Positions 1-6,772 of a stretch of DNA of 9,649 nucleotides are shown piece after piece. Below the pieces are notes generated by a model. It was not told the origin of the DNA. It saw only the letters and a list, made by a program, of their open reading frames with translations, and did not search any database. A program made the translations under genes and the position numbers. The stretch is from Deltaproteobacteria bacterium (lineage in GTDB: Bacteria; Myxococcota_A; UBA9160; JAFDET01): the NCBI GenBank assembly GCA_019310195.1, contig JAFDET010000131.1:1-9649 (forward strand). The letters are read 5' to 3'. Each line of letters begins with the position of its first letter. Position 1 is the stretch's first letter.

Positions 1-990
1 ATCCAGCCCGACATCATCCTGTGCCGCAGCGATCGCTTCCTGCCCAAGGCGGTGAAGTCGAAGATCGCGCTGTTCTGCAACGTGGATGAGGACGCGGTTC
101 ACACCGCCAAGGACGTCGAGTCGATCTACGAGGTTCCGATCATCCTCCACAACGAGGGACTCGACGACAAGATCACCCAAATCCTCAACATCTGGACGGG
201 GCGGCCGAACCTGGATGCGTGGGAAGAGCTGGCGGCCCGGGTGAAGCACCCCGATCGCGACGTAACCATTGCCATGGTGGGCAAGTACGTCGATTTGACC
301 GAGTCCTACAAGAGCTTGAACGAAGCGCTGCACCACGCCGGGATCGCGCACAAGGCGCGCGTCCACATCGAGTACGTGGACTCGGAGAAGCTGACCGACC
401 CGCAGATCCTGGCCTCGGCCCACGGCGTGCTGGTGCCTCACGGCTTCGGCGGGCGAGGCGCCGAGGGCAAGATCACGGCCGTGCGTTGGGCCCGGGAGAA
501 TCGCGTTCCCTACCTGGGCATCTGCTACGGCATGCAGCTCGCCGTGATCGAGTTCGCGCGCCACGTGGCCGGCCTGGAGGGAGCCAACTCCGGCGAGATC
601 GACGAGGCGACGCCCCACGCGGTGATCGACCTGCTGCCCGAGCAGCGCGCCGTGACGGAGAAGGGGGCCACCATGCGCCTGGGCTCCTGGCCCTGCGTGC
701 TGCGCGAGGGCACCAAGGCCTTTGCGGCCTACGGCCAGCGGGAGATCTCCGAGCGCCATCGACACCGCTACGAGTTCAACCCGGACTACCGGGATGAGCT
801 GGCCCGCGCCGGCCTGGTCTTCGCCGGCACCTCGCCCGACGGCCGCCTGGTCGAGGTGATCGAGCTGGAAGACCACCCCTGGTTCGTGGCCTGCCAGTTC
901 CACCCGGAGTTCAAGAGCCGTCCGTTCGAGCCCCATCCGCTGTTCGTGGACTTCCTGGCAGCGGCGCTCGAGGCCGGTCCCGAGCGCTAG
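1..990 (+). CDS. pyrG: CTP synthase, C-terminal 329 residues (5' end outside window)
   Basis: CTP synthase makes CTP from UTP, ATP and glutamine in the cytoplasm, the last step of pyrimidine nucleotide synthesis. The frame is open from base 1, so the start and about 200 residues of the synthase domain lie upstream. What is visible is the end of the synthase domain (IILCRSDRFLPKAVKSKIALFCNV) and the whole class I glutamine amidotransferase domain. Its nucleophile Cys is in GICYGMQ (residue 175 of the fragment), the His-Glu pair in FHPEF (residues 301 and 303), and the family signatures RHRHRYEFN and DHPWFVACQFHPEF are present. The glutaminase loop reads VPHGFGGRG where the usual form is VPGGFGxRG, and the Cys is followed by Tyr where CTP synthases usually have Leu. 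Identity is certain; those two residues are discussed in the findings. The stop is TAG and two tRNA genes follow on the same strand. Confidence 0.97.
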   Translation: MQPDIILCRSDRFLPKAVKSKIALFCNVDEDAVHTAKDVESIYEVPIILHNEGLDDKITQILNIWTGRPNLDAWEELAARVKHPDRDVTIAMVGKYVDLTESYKSLNEALHHAGIAHKARVHIEYVDSEKLTDPQILASAHGVLVPHGFGGRGAEGKITAVRWARENRVPYLGICYGMQLAVIEFARHVAGLEGANSGEIDEATPHAVIDLLPEQRAVTEKGATMRLGSWPCVLREGTKAFAAYGQREISERHRHRYEFNPDYRDELARAGLVFAGTSPDGRLVEVIELEDHPWFVACQFHPEFKSRPFEPHPLFVDFLAAALEAGPER

Positions 991-1009
991 GGAAGCTTGT
1001 CCGGCTCGC

Positions 1010-1038
1010 TTGCAACTCGCGCCGGGGTCCCCTAAATC
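1010..1038 (+). promoter_or_regulatory. Probable sigma-70-type promoter for the tRNA pair
   Basis: TTGCAA (1010-1015) and TAAATC (1033-1038) are separated by 17 bp. They match the housekeeping -35 box at 4 of 6 positions and the -10 box at 3 of 6. The expected transcription start, about 7 bp after the -10 box, falls near 1045, just before the tRNA-Val 5' end at 1049, which is the geometry of many tRNA promoters. It is an inference from spacing; the -10 match is weak. Confidence 0.4.
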
Positions 1039-1048
1039 AAGGCTTGTC

Positions 1049-1125
1049 GGGGCGTTAGCTCAGTTGGCTAGAGCGCCGTGTTCACACCGCGGAGGTCACT
1101 GGTTCGAGTCCAGTACGCCCCACCA
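1049..1125 (+). tRNA. tRNA-Val, anticodon CAC
   Basis: This 77-nt sequence folds as a complete cloverleaf. The acceptor stem GGGGCGT pairs with ACGCCCC, the D stem is GCTC/GAGC, and the anticodon stem CCGTG/CGCGG (one G-T pair) carries the loop TTCACAC with anticodon CAC, reading GUG valine codons. The T arm is ACTGG-TTCGAGT-CCAGT. The discriminator base is A and CCA is encoded in the DNA. It lies 58 bp after pyrG and 12 bp before a tRNA-Arg gene, so the pair is probably one transcript. Confidence 0.96.
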
Positions 1126-1137
1126 GTACCCCACGTT

Positions 1138-1214
1138 GGCCCAGTAGCTCAGCTGGATAGAGCGCCAGCCTCCGAAGCTGGAAGTCGCAGGTTCGAATCC
1201 TGCCTGGGTCACCA
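1138..1214 (+). tRNA. tRNA-Arg, anticodon CCG
   Basis: This 77-nt cloverleaf has the acceptor stem GGCCCAG pairing with CTGGGTC (one G-T pair), the D stem GCTC/GAGC, the anticodon stem CCAGC/GCTGG with loop CTCCGAA (anticodon CCG, reading CGG arginine codons), and the T arm GCAGG-TTCGAAT-CCTGC. CCA is encoded. Its 3' end is only 23 bp from the start codon of the next protein gene and no terminator-like hairpin lies between them, so read-through into that gene is possible. Confidence 0.96.
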
Positions 1215-1237
1215 CCACTCTCCTATTCGGCCTGTTC

Positions 1238-2404
1238 ATGCGCAAACGAAACCTCGCTCGGCTCGGCGCCGGAGCGTTGCTCCTGGCGGGCCTGGCCTGC
1301 GGCGCTGAAGAGGCCGCGGCACCGGCGCTGGAGGACGACCAGCTCGAGCGCCTGGACGCACTCGGCTATCTGGACTGGGCGGAGGCGCCGGCCGAGCGCG
1401 ACGCCGACGGGGTGGTGCTGCACGACGAGGGGCGTTCCCAGCCCGGCGCCAACCTGGTGACCTACCCGGCGTTGCGGCGCGCGGAGCTTCTCGACGCAGA
1501 CGGCCGGCTGCTGCGCCATTGGGAGGGCAGGGGCCATCGGCGTTGGGAGCGGGCGCGGCTACTACCCGCTGGCGATCTGCTGGTGGTGGTGCGTCGCCCC
1601 GGCGGTCTGGTCCGGCTCGCGCCCGATGGCGGCGTGGTCTGGGAGACCGATCTGCCGCTGCACCACGACGTCCGCATCCTGAACGACGGACGCCTGGCCA
1701 CGCTCACCAGCCGGCGTCTGGAGGTGCCCGAGATCCATCCGGGGCCGGTCTGGGACAACGGTGTGGCGCTGCTCTCGCCCGAGGGGGCGCTCCTGGAGGA
1801 GCGCTCGCTGCTGGATGTGCTGGCTTCCCACCCGGAGCGGCTGCCCCTGGTGACGGCCGGCATCGAGGAGAAGGAAGGCAAGCCCCTGGATCTTTTCCAC
1901 GCCAACTACCTGGACTGGATCGAGGCGCCCCGGGCACCCGGCGCCGACCCGCGCTTCGCGCCGGGCACCGTCCTGGCCACCCTGCGCCATCAAGACGCCG
2001 TCGTGCTCTTCGACTGGCGCAGCGGGGAGCTGCTCTGGAGCTGGGGACGCGGCCAGCTACGCCGGCCCCACGACGCCAGCGTGCTGGAGGACGGAAACGT
2101 ACTGATCTTCGACAACCAGACCGGCGCGGACGCCTCCCGGATCGTCGAAGTGGACCCGCGCACGGATCGCATCGTGTGGGAGTACCGGGCACCCGACCCG
2201 CATGATTTCTACACGGGGACCCGGGGTACGGTGCAGCGCCTGGCCAACGGCAACACGCTCATCTCCGAGTCCAACGCCGGGCGCGGGTTCGAGGTCACGC
2301 CGCAGGCCGAGGTGGTGTGGGAGTACCTGGCGCCGCGCAACGCCGACGGCCATCGCCCCGCGTTTCGCCTGGAACGGGTTCCGCTCGACGCGCTGCCGCA
2401 GTAG
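1238..2404 (+). CDS. Arylsulfotransferase (ASST)-like beta-propeller protein, exported, possible lipoprotein
   Basis: The 388-residue protein begins with a signal sequence (MRKRN, then a hydrophobic stretch to about residue 20). Cys21 follows and is the only Cys in the protein, which favours a lipoprotein, although the -3 residue (Gly in GLAC) is not the usual Leu. The rest is repeated propeller-blade sequence typical of arylsulfotransferase-type proteins: LFHANYLDWIEAP (His221), RPHDASVLEDGNVLIFDN (His278), RGTVQRLANGNTLISES (from residue 329) and FEVTPQAEVVWEYLAP. Family enzymes move a sulfate group between phenolic compounds through a His intermediate in the periplasm. Many members of this branch have no tested substrate, so the activity here is inferred. 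No other in-frame Met is near the start and no Shine-Dalgarno sequence precedes the ATG, which sits 23 bp after tRNA-Arg. No DsbA/DsbB-like partner is visible nearby. Confidence 0.78.
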   Translation: MRKRNLARLGAGALLLAGLACGAEEAAAPALEDDQLERLDALGYLDWAEAPAERDADGVVLHDEGRSQPGANLVTYPALRRAELLDADGRLLRHWEGRGHRRWERARLLPAGDLLVVVRRPGGLVRLAPDGGVVWETDLPLHHDVRILNDGRLATLTSRRLEVPEIHPGPVWDNGVALLSPEGALLEERSLLDVLASHPERLPLVTAGIEEKEGKPLDLFHANYLDWIEAPRAPGADPRFAPGTVLATLRHQDAVVLFDWRSGELLWSWGRGQLRRPHDASVLEDGNVLIFDNQTGADASRIVEVDPRTDRIVWEYRAPDPHDFYTGTRGTVQRLANGNTLISESNAGRGFEVTPQAEVVWEYLAPRNADGHRPAFRLERVPLDALPQ

Positions 2405-2458
2405 CGCCCCGCTGGGGAATGCGGGCTAGGCTCCGGACCCGGAACTCTTGGAGGGAAC

Positions 2459-3940
2459 GTGACGAACCGAACGCCGGTTGCAGGGCGCGCCCTGTTGGCG
2501 GCCGCACTCGCCTTCAGCGTGCTGGTGGGTTGCTCGCGCAACCCGGTGACCGGACGCCCGGAGATGGTGCTGATCTCGACCGGGGAGGAGGTCAAGATCG
2601 GTCGCGAGGAGGCCAAGAAGGTCGAGGCGCAAATGGGCTTCGCCGACCTCCAGTCGGCGCGCAGCTACGTCCAGCGCATCGGCAAGAACCTGGCGGTCTA
2701 CTCGCCCCGCACGGACGTCGACTACGTCTTTGACGTGGTGGACATGCCCGAGCCCAATGCCTTCGCCTTGCCGGGCGGGCCGGTCTACGTGTCGCGTGGC
2801 CTGTTGGCCCTGGCCAACAGCGAAGACGAGCTGGCCGGCGTGATCGGCCATGAGATCGGCCACATCGCCGCTCGCCACGTGGTGCAGCGTGTCAGCGTGA
2901 CCGCTCCGTTCGCCATCCTCGTCGGCATTCCGGCCGCCATCGTGGGAAGCGTGAGCAAGACCCTGGGCGCCGTCGTGGCGGCGCCGGGCGCCCTGGCCGG
3001 GGGGCTGGTCCTGGCCTCCCACAGCCGCGGCCAGGAGAAGCAGTCCGACCGCATCGGGATGGATCTGGCCGCCCAGGCCGGCTACGACCCGGCGGCCCTG
3101 GGGCGTTTCCTGGCGACGCTGCAACGCGAGGAGGAGCTGACCCGCGGCGAGCGCCGCAGGACCCACTTCCTTGACTCGCACCCGGCCACCGCCGAGCGCG
3201 TGGTGGCCGCCCAGGCGTATGCCGTCGGGCTCCAGCGCGCCAGTGCCGCGCCCGTCGCCCAGGGACGAGCCGGCATGCTGCGCCGCGTCGAGGGCCTGAT
3301 GCTCGGCGAGAACCCCTCTGTCGGCGTCTTCCTGGACAACCGTTTCGCGCATCCGGCGCTGGGCTTCTCCATGGACTTCCCTCACGGCTGGAAGACCAGC
3401 AACCAGCCGAGCTTCGTCGTGGCGCTGAAGCCCGACTCCGACCAGAAGGTGTTCGCGGTGCTCCAGCAGGCGGCCGAGGGCAAGGATCCGCGCGAAGGGC
3501 CGAAGGCCGATGGGATCGACGAGAAGCTTCTGCCCCAGCTTCAGGTCAAGCACGTCAACGGCCTGCCCACCACGCGCTTCGAGACGCAGCACAAGGGGAT
3601 GACGTATCTGCTGGCCTGGATCGCTCACCGCGGGACGGTGTACCGGATCGCCTGTGTGGCTCCCGACGACCAGTGGCCGCAGCTCGGACCGGCCTGCGAG
3701 GCGGTGGTGGGCAGCTTCGCGCCGCTCTCGTCCGCAGACCGGGGAAGGATCCGCGAGAGCCGCCTGCGGGTCGTCACGGCGACGGGAGGCGAGCGCTTGA
3801 GCGACGTGCTGGCGCGCTCCGGGAACGTCTGGCAGCCCGAGAAGGCCGCCCTCGCCAACGCTCTGGAGGGCCCGGCTGCGCGGTTGAGCGCCGGGACCCA
3901 GGTGAAGGTCTCCGTCTCGCGCCCCTACCGGGGCCGTTAG
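2459..3940 (+). CDS. M48-family zinc metalloprotease, lipoprotein (BepA-like), with C-terminal extra domains
   Basis: The start is GTG, preceded by GGAGGG (2450-2455) at short spacing. The 493-residue protein has a lipoprotein signal peptide with lipobox LVGC (Cys25). The zinc site is intact: HEIGH (His131, Glu132, His135) in VIGHEIGHIAARH, the third ligand Glu193 in EKQSDRIG (the family form is ExxAD; here Ser replaces Ala), and His241 in SHPATAERV, at spacings like those of the E. coli outer-membrane quality-control protease BepA. Instead of BepA-type TPR repeats, residues about 295-420 form a globular domain starting LGFSMDFPHGWKTS. The last 60 residues (RLRVVTATGGERLSDVLA...AGTQVKVSV) resemble the LysM-like tail of some bacterial M48 proteins. 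The likely role is degradation of misassembled envelope proteins in the periplasm. It follows the ASST gene by 54 bp with no clear terminator. Confidence 0.9.
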   Translation: MTNRTPVAGRALLAAALAFSVLVGCSRNPVTGRPEMVLISTGEEVKIGREEAKKVEAQMGFADLQSARSYVQRIGKNLAVYSPRTDVDYVFDVVDMPEPNAFALPGGPVYVSRGLLALANSEDELAGVIGHEIGHIAARHVVQRVSVTAPFAILVGIPAAIVGSVSKTLGAVVAAPGALAGGLVLASHSRGQEKQSDRIGMDLAAQAGYDPAALGRFLATLQREEELTRGERRRTHFLDSHPATAERVVAAQAYAVGLQRASAAPVAQGRAGMLRRVEGLMLGENPSVGVFLDNRFAHPALGFSMDFPHGWKTSNQPSFVVALKPDSDQKVFAVLQQAAEGKDPREGPKADGIDEKLLPQLQVKHVNGLPTTRFETQHKGMTYLLAWIAHRGTVYRIACVAPDDQWPQLGPACEAVVGSFAPLSSADRGRIRESRLRVVTATGGERLSDVLARSGNVWQPEKAALANALEGPAARLSAGTQVKVSVSRPYRGR

Positions 3941-4344
3941 CTCGGGCTGTCGACCTCATCCAGCCGACGCCTCAGCAGCGCCACCTCCTGGGCCAGCTCG
4001 GTGATCTTGGCGCCGGCCTGGGAGATGCGCACGGCGTAGTTCAGGCAGATCCCGAGCAGGAAGAGCTCTCCCAGGAAGAACAGCGTCGAGCTGATACTCC
4101 AGGCGCCGATCGCCTGGGCGACCAGCCGCAGCATGTCGAGGTCCAGGGATGCGATCAGGATCGCGAGGGCGACGCCCATCCAGATTGGCGTGTACTCGGC
4201 CCGCAGGGTGCGGCGTCGCACCAGCCAGAGCACGATGCCCATCAGCGTGCCCGCGAAGAGCAGGGCCACGAGCTGGACGCTGGCCGAGTCCGGTGCGGCC
4301 AGCATCAGGCTGCGCAGGTCGGCGAGCCGTTCCTGTTCGTTCAT
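3937..4344 (-). CDS. DUF2304 family small membrane protein
   Basis: The 135-residue protein has three hydrophobic segments (about residues 23-42, 54-67 and 84-104). The motif RRRTLRAEYTPIWMGVAL after the first segment and the short charged coiled-coil tail (SQAGAKITELAQEVALLRRRLDEV) fit DUF2304. The start is taken at ATG 4344, which has a strong Shine-Dalgarno (AAGGAG, 5 nt upstream) and overlaps the stop of the glycosyltransferase gene as ATGA; an in-frame ATG 33 bp further upstream lacks these supports. DUF2304 proteins are often encoded beside polyprenyl-phosphate GT2 enzymes and may help them at the membrane, but no biochemical role is established. The TAA stop overlaps the stop of the convergent M48 gene by 4 bp. 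Confidence 0.85.
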   Translation of the reverse strand: MNEQERLADLRSLMLAAPDSASVQLVALLFAGTLMGIVLWLVRRRTLRAEYTPIWMGVALAILIASLDLDMLRLVAQAIGAWSISSTLFFLGELFLLGICLNYAVRISQAGAKITELAQEVALLRRRLDEVDSPS

Positions 4345-5054
4345 GATCTCTCCTTCGTGCTCCCCGATGCCGCCCACAAGGAGAGCAGCATCTTGTAGAC
4401 GTAGTAGATGGCCCGGGTGCCGCCGTGCAGGGTCGAAGCCCGCGGGCTCTCGAGCATGCGTACGGGGGTCTCCCGGATTCGGATCCCGCGCCGCGCCGCC
4501 GTCACCAGGACGTCCACGTCCGGATAGTCGTGGGGGAAGAAGCTCTCGGTGTAGAGCTCCAGGGTGCGGCGGTTGAGGGCCTGGAAGCCCGAGGTGGGGT
4601 CGCTGATTTCCACGCCCGCGATGCGCCCCAGCAGGCCGAAGATGCGGCGCCCCAGGTCCCGCGTGTGGCCCATGGCGTAGCCCGTCTCGGCCAGGAAGCG
4701 CGATCCGATCACCAGGTCCGCCTCGCCAGCGCGCAGCGGGGCCAGGATCCCTTCGATCTCCCCGGCTTCGTGCTGGCCGTCTCCATCCATCTGCACCAGC
4801 TCGTCCGCGCCGCGGGCGAGCGCGTACTTGTAGCCGGTCTGCAGGGCCGCGCCGTAGCCCAGGTTGAACGGGTGCCTCAGCACCGCTGCGCCCTCGGCGG
4901 CCGCCACCGCGGCCGTTCGGTCGGAGGAGCCGTCGTCCACCACGACGAGTTCGGCTTCAGGCTGCACGGCCCGCACGCCGGCAAGGACATCCGCGAGCGT
5001 GTCCTCTTCGTTGAAGGCCGGAATCAGTACGATCACGGGGCGGCCGACTGCCAT
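4341..5054 (-). CDS. GT2 glycosyltransferase, polyprenyl-phosphate (DPM1-like) type
   Basis: The 237-residue GT-A enzyme probably transfers a sugar from a nucleotide sugar to a polyprenyl phosphate at the inner face of the cytoplasmic membrane. It shows VIVLIPAFNEEDTL at the N-terminus, VVVDDGSSDRT (residues 37-47), NLGYGAALQTGYKYAL (64-79), the metal-binding DxD in QMDGDGQHE (Asp90, Asp92) and VIGSRF. It has no C-terminal membrane segments, like DPM1; the neighbouring DUF2304 protein could supply the membrane part. The stop overlaps the DUF2304 start as ATGA. The start is uncertain: ATG 5054 overlaps the methyltransferase gene by 22 bp, while an in-frame GTG at 5036 would overlap its TGA stop as GTGA; neither has a Shine-Dalgarno. 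The sugar donor cannot be told from sequence. Confidence 0.88.
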   Translation of the reverse strand: MAVGRPVIVLIPAFNEEDTLADVLAGVRAVQPEAELVVVDDGSSDRTAAVAAAEGAAVLRHPFNLGYGAALQTGYKYALARGADELVQMDGDGQHEAGEIEGILAPLRAGEADLVIGSRFLAETGYAMGHTRDLGRRIFGLLGRIAGVEISDPTSGFQALNRRTLELYTESFFPHDYPDVDVLVTAARRGIRIRETPVRMLESPRASTLHGGTRAIYYVYKMLLSLWAASGSTKERS

Positions 5055-5764
5055 GCGATGGTGATGTAGCGGTTGGTGAATCCGTACCGCAGGGTCGCGA
5101 GCACGCGTCGCGCGAGGCTGCCGGGGTGCTGTGCGTACCAGCCGAGGAGTCCGGGCCTCAGGTCGGCGACGCGCTGCTCCTGGCGCCGGACGATCCGAAG
5201 CGGCTTGAAGTGCTGCTCCTGCCGAAGTGCGGCCACCTCTTGCAGTCCGTGTCGCTGGAAGAGCCCGCGAAACGTCCGCTCGGTGAAGTCGTGCAGGTGG
5301 TGCGGATTCACATCCACCGAAGGCGTGGTGGGCACCGACGCGACCAGGACCCCGCCCGGCCGGAGCAGGCCCACCAGGCGGTCTACCAGCTCGCCTGGTG
5401 CGGGCACGTGCTCGATCGTCTCGAGCGACACGATCGTGTCGAATCCCTCCGCGTCGATGAATTTGCCGCCGTCGGCAACGCGGTAGGAGACGCCGGGTCG
5501 GGCGTAGCGCTGGAGCGCGTAGGACACCGCGTCTGGGGAGATGTCGACACCGACCGCTTCGCTGACGTGCTCGGCTTCATCGGCGAGGACGCGAGTGCCG
5601 TAGCCCGCACCACAGGCCAGATCGAGAAGTCGGCCCGGCGGCGCGTGGAGCGCCGCGAAGCGGTAGCGCTCCAGGTGGATGTCCAGGCTCTGGTGGCCCG
5701 TCGAGTCGCTGGACGCAAGCTCGTCGGGCACGAGCCGTTCGAGGCTGCTCGTGTCGAGGGACAT
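5033..5764 (-). CDS. Class I SAM-dependent methyltransferase (Methyltransf_23/UbiG-like)
   Basis: The 243-residue protein has a standard SAM-binding Rossmann fold. Motif I is LDLACGAGYGT (residues 47-57), the acidic residue binding the SAM ribose is Asp74 in GVDIS, motif IV is FDTIVSLETIEHV (108-120), followed by LLRPGGVLVASVPTTP. DVNPHHLHDFTERTFRGLF is typical of methyltransferases found in sugar and envelope gene clusters. The substrate is unknown; its overlap with a GT2 gene and DUF2304 suggests a sugar or glycolipid. No Shine-Dalgarno is evident before ATG 5764. The gap to the upstream FecR-domain gene is only 34 bp, so it is probably co-transcribed with it. Confidence 0.87.
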   Translation of the reverse strand: MSLDTSSLERLVPDELASSDSTGHQSLDIHLERYRFAALHAPPGRLLDLACGAGYGTRVLADEAEHVSEAVGVDISPDAVSYALQRYARPGVSYRVADGGKFIDAEGFDTIVSLETIEHVPAPGELVDRLVGLLRPGGVLVASVPTTPSVDVNPHHLHDFTERTFRGLFQRHGLQEVAALRQEQHFKPLRIVRRQEQRVADLRPGLLGWYAQHPGSLARRVLATLRYGFTNRYITIAWQSAAP

Positions 5765-5798
5765 CCGGACGAGGCTAACGCAGGCGTTTGCGCGCGCG

Positions 5799-6593
5799 CT
5801 ACGGAATGGCGGTGATCGGCGGCGGAGGGTTCCCGCTGTTGCTGCGGGGCCGCGGCCGGTCCACCTGGCGCGCCGGCGGCGGCTCGGGCTCGGGGATGTC
5901 GATGTGGGGTCGCGTGTCGTTCACGTCGATCAGCAGCGGGTCCCGGTCCGGGTTCGGCGAGGCCGGGAACGTGGACCGATCCATGACCTGACCCGGGCGC
6001 ATGACCACGGGCTCGAGGTGGGACGGCGGATCCGTGCGTTCCGGCGCCGAGCCCCGGGCGATCCGGGCGCAAGCGCCGGGCCCCAGGTCGAGCTCGCCGG
6101 GAACGCTGGCGTCGCGGTTGGCCGTGGACACGAGCCCCGCGACCACGCACACCCAGGTGACCTGGTCGGTGATCCACGTGAGCCACTCCGTGCCCTTGAC
6201 TCCGATCACGGCGGTGGGCGTGTAGAGATCGACGCGGGTCGGGCCGCCGAAGGTTTCGGCCACCTTGGTGCGCAGATGGCCGGACAAGAGCTCGAGCCGG
6301 GTGGGCTCCTTCCCGCCGCCGACGACCAGCTTGTCGAAGAGCAGCTCGGTCTCCTCGTCCAGTGCGATCGTGGTGTCGTCCGTGAGCAGGATCTTCGCCC
6401 AGGCGTAGCGACCCGTGCGCACGGTGTCGCCCTCGGAGACCTCCCGGTCCACGGTGGCCAGTGTGAAGCTGTCGCTGCCGGCCGAGCTTATCTCGGCCAT
6501 GCCGCGAACGGCGGCCACGAAGCCCGCGGGGGCCGCCGTCGCCGGACCTGCCAGGATCAGGCCCGTCAGAGCCACCAGGATCGTCTTCGCCAT
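5799..6593 (-). CDS. FecR-domain exported protein of unknown function
   Basis: The 264-residue protein has a cleavable signal peptide (MAKTILVALTGLILAGPATA, AxA-type site near residue 20). A FecR domain follows at about residues 24-130: GFVAAVRGMAEI, a GDTVRTGRYAWAKILLTDDTTIAL core, LELLSGHLRTKV and DLYTPTAVIGVKGTEW. The tail (from about residue 175) is rich in Pro, Asp and Arg and looks disordered. Classical FecR proteins are anti-sigma factors with a cytoplasmic N-terminus and a membrane anchor. This one has neither, and no ECF sigma gene is in the window, so it is more likely a periplasmic or surface protein of the FecR-fold group whose function is unknown. AAGGAG lies 10 nt before ATG 6593, supporting the start; a short hairpin sits against that site. 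Confidence 0.82.
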   Translation of the reverse strand: MAKTILVALTGLILAGPATAAPAGFVAAVRGMAEISSAGSDSFTLATVDREVSEGDTVRTGRYAWAKILLTDDTTIALDEETELLFDKLVVGGGKEPTRLELLSGHLRTKVAETFGGPTRVDLYTPTAVIGVKGTEWLTWITDQVTWVCVVAGLVSTANRDASVPGELDLGPGACARIARGSAPERTDPPSHLEPVVMRPGQVMDRSTFPASPNPDRDPLLIDVNDTRPHIDIPEPEPPPARQVDRPRPRSNSGNPPPPITAIP

Positions 6594-6609
6594 TGTTCGC
6601 CCGCTCCTT

Positions 6610-6625
6610 CTGCCGGAGTCGGCAG
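6610..6625 (-). promoter_or_regulatory. Hairpin in the FecR-gene leader, next to its ribosome-binding site
   Basis: CTGCCG-4 nt-CGGCAG is a perfect 6-bp stem with a 4-base loop (ACTC in the transcript). Its 3' end directly abuts the AAGGAG Shine-Dalgarno of the FecR-domain gene. It lacks a T-run, so it is not an intrinsic terminator. It may stabilise the mRNA 5' end or tune access to the ribosome-binding site; this is inference. Confidence 0.35.
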
Positions 6626-6732
6626 CGCCAACCTTATCGGGTAAAAGCCCGTTGCACTTGACTTGCCGGACCCCGGGATGCGTGTCGGGCCGGCCGCAAT
6701 CGTGCCCCCCAAACCCTCGTTCAGCAAGGAGA

Positions 6733-6772
6733 TCCGGACCGTGATCCGCATCACCGGCAGCGTTGGTCCGGA
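6733..6772. repeat. Nested inverted repeat in the flavoprotein-FecR gap
   Basis: TCCGGACC (6733-6740) and GGTCCGGA (6765-6772) form a perfect 8-bp inverted repeat. Inside it GTGAT-CCGC-ATCAC (6741-6754) forms a second hairpin. It lies in the 218-bp gap (6594-6811) between the flavoprotein stop and the FecR-gene start, in which I see no protein gene. No T-run follows on either strand, so it is not a classical terminator; it could be a protein-binding site or an RNA structure. Confidence 0.4.

Noticed and set aside
981..1008. Possible terminator after pyrG (CGAGC ... GCTCG)
   Set aside because: The stem is only 5 bp with an 18-base loop and no T-run.
1078..1308. 76-codon open frame over the tRNA pair (contains VAQLDRAPASEAGSRRFESC)
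   Set aside because: This is the well-known spurious translation of tRNA sequence.
2426..3628. 400-codon open frame on the - strand opposite the M48 protease
   Set aside because: It has no signal or domain and runs opposite an intact metalloprotease with all zinc ligands; a GC-rich shadow frame.
6566..6754. 62-codon open frame on the - strand in the flavoprotein-FecR gap
   Set aside because: No ribosome-binding site, no similarity I recognise, and it overlaps the FecR signal peptide in another frame.
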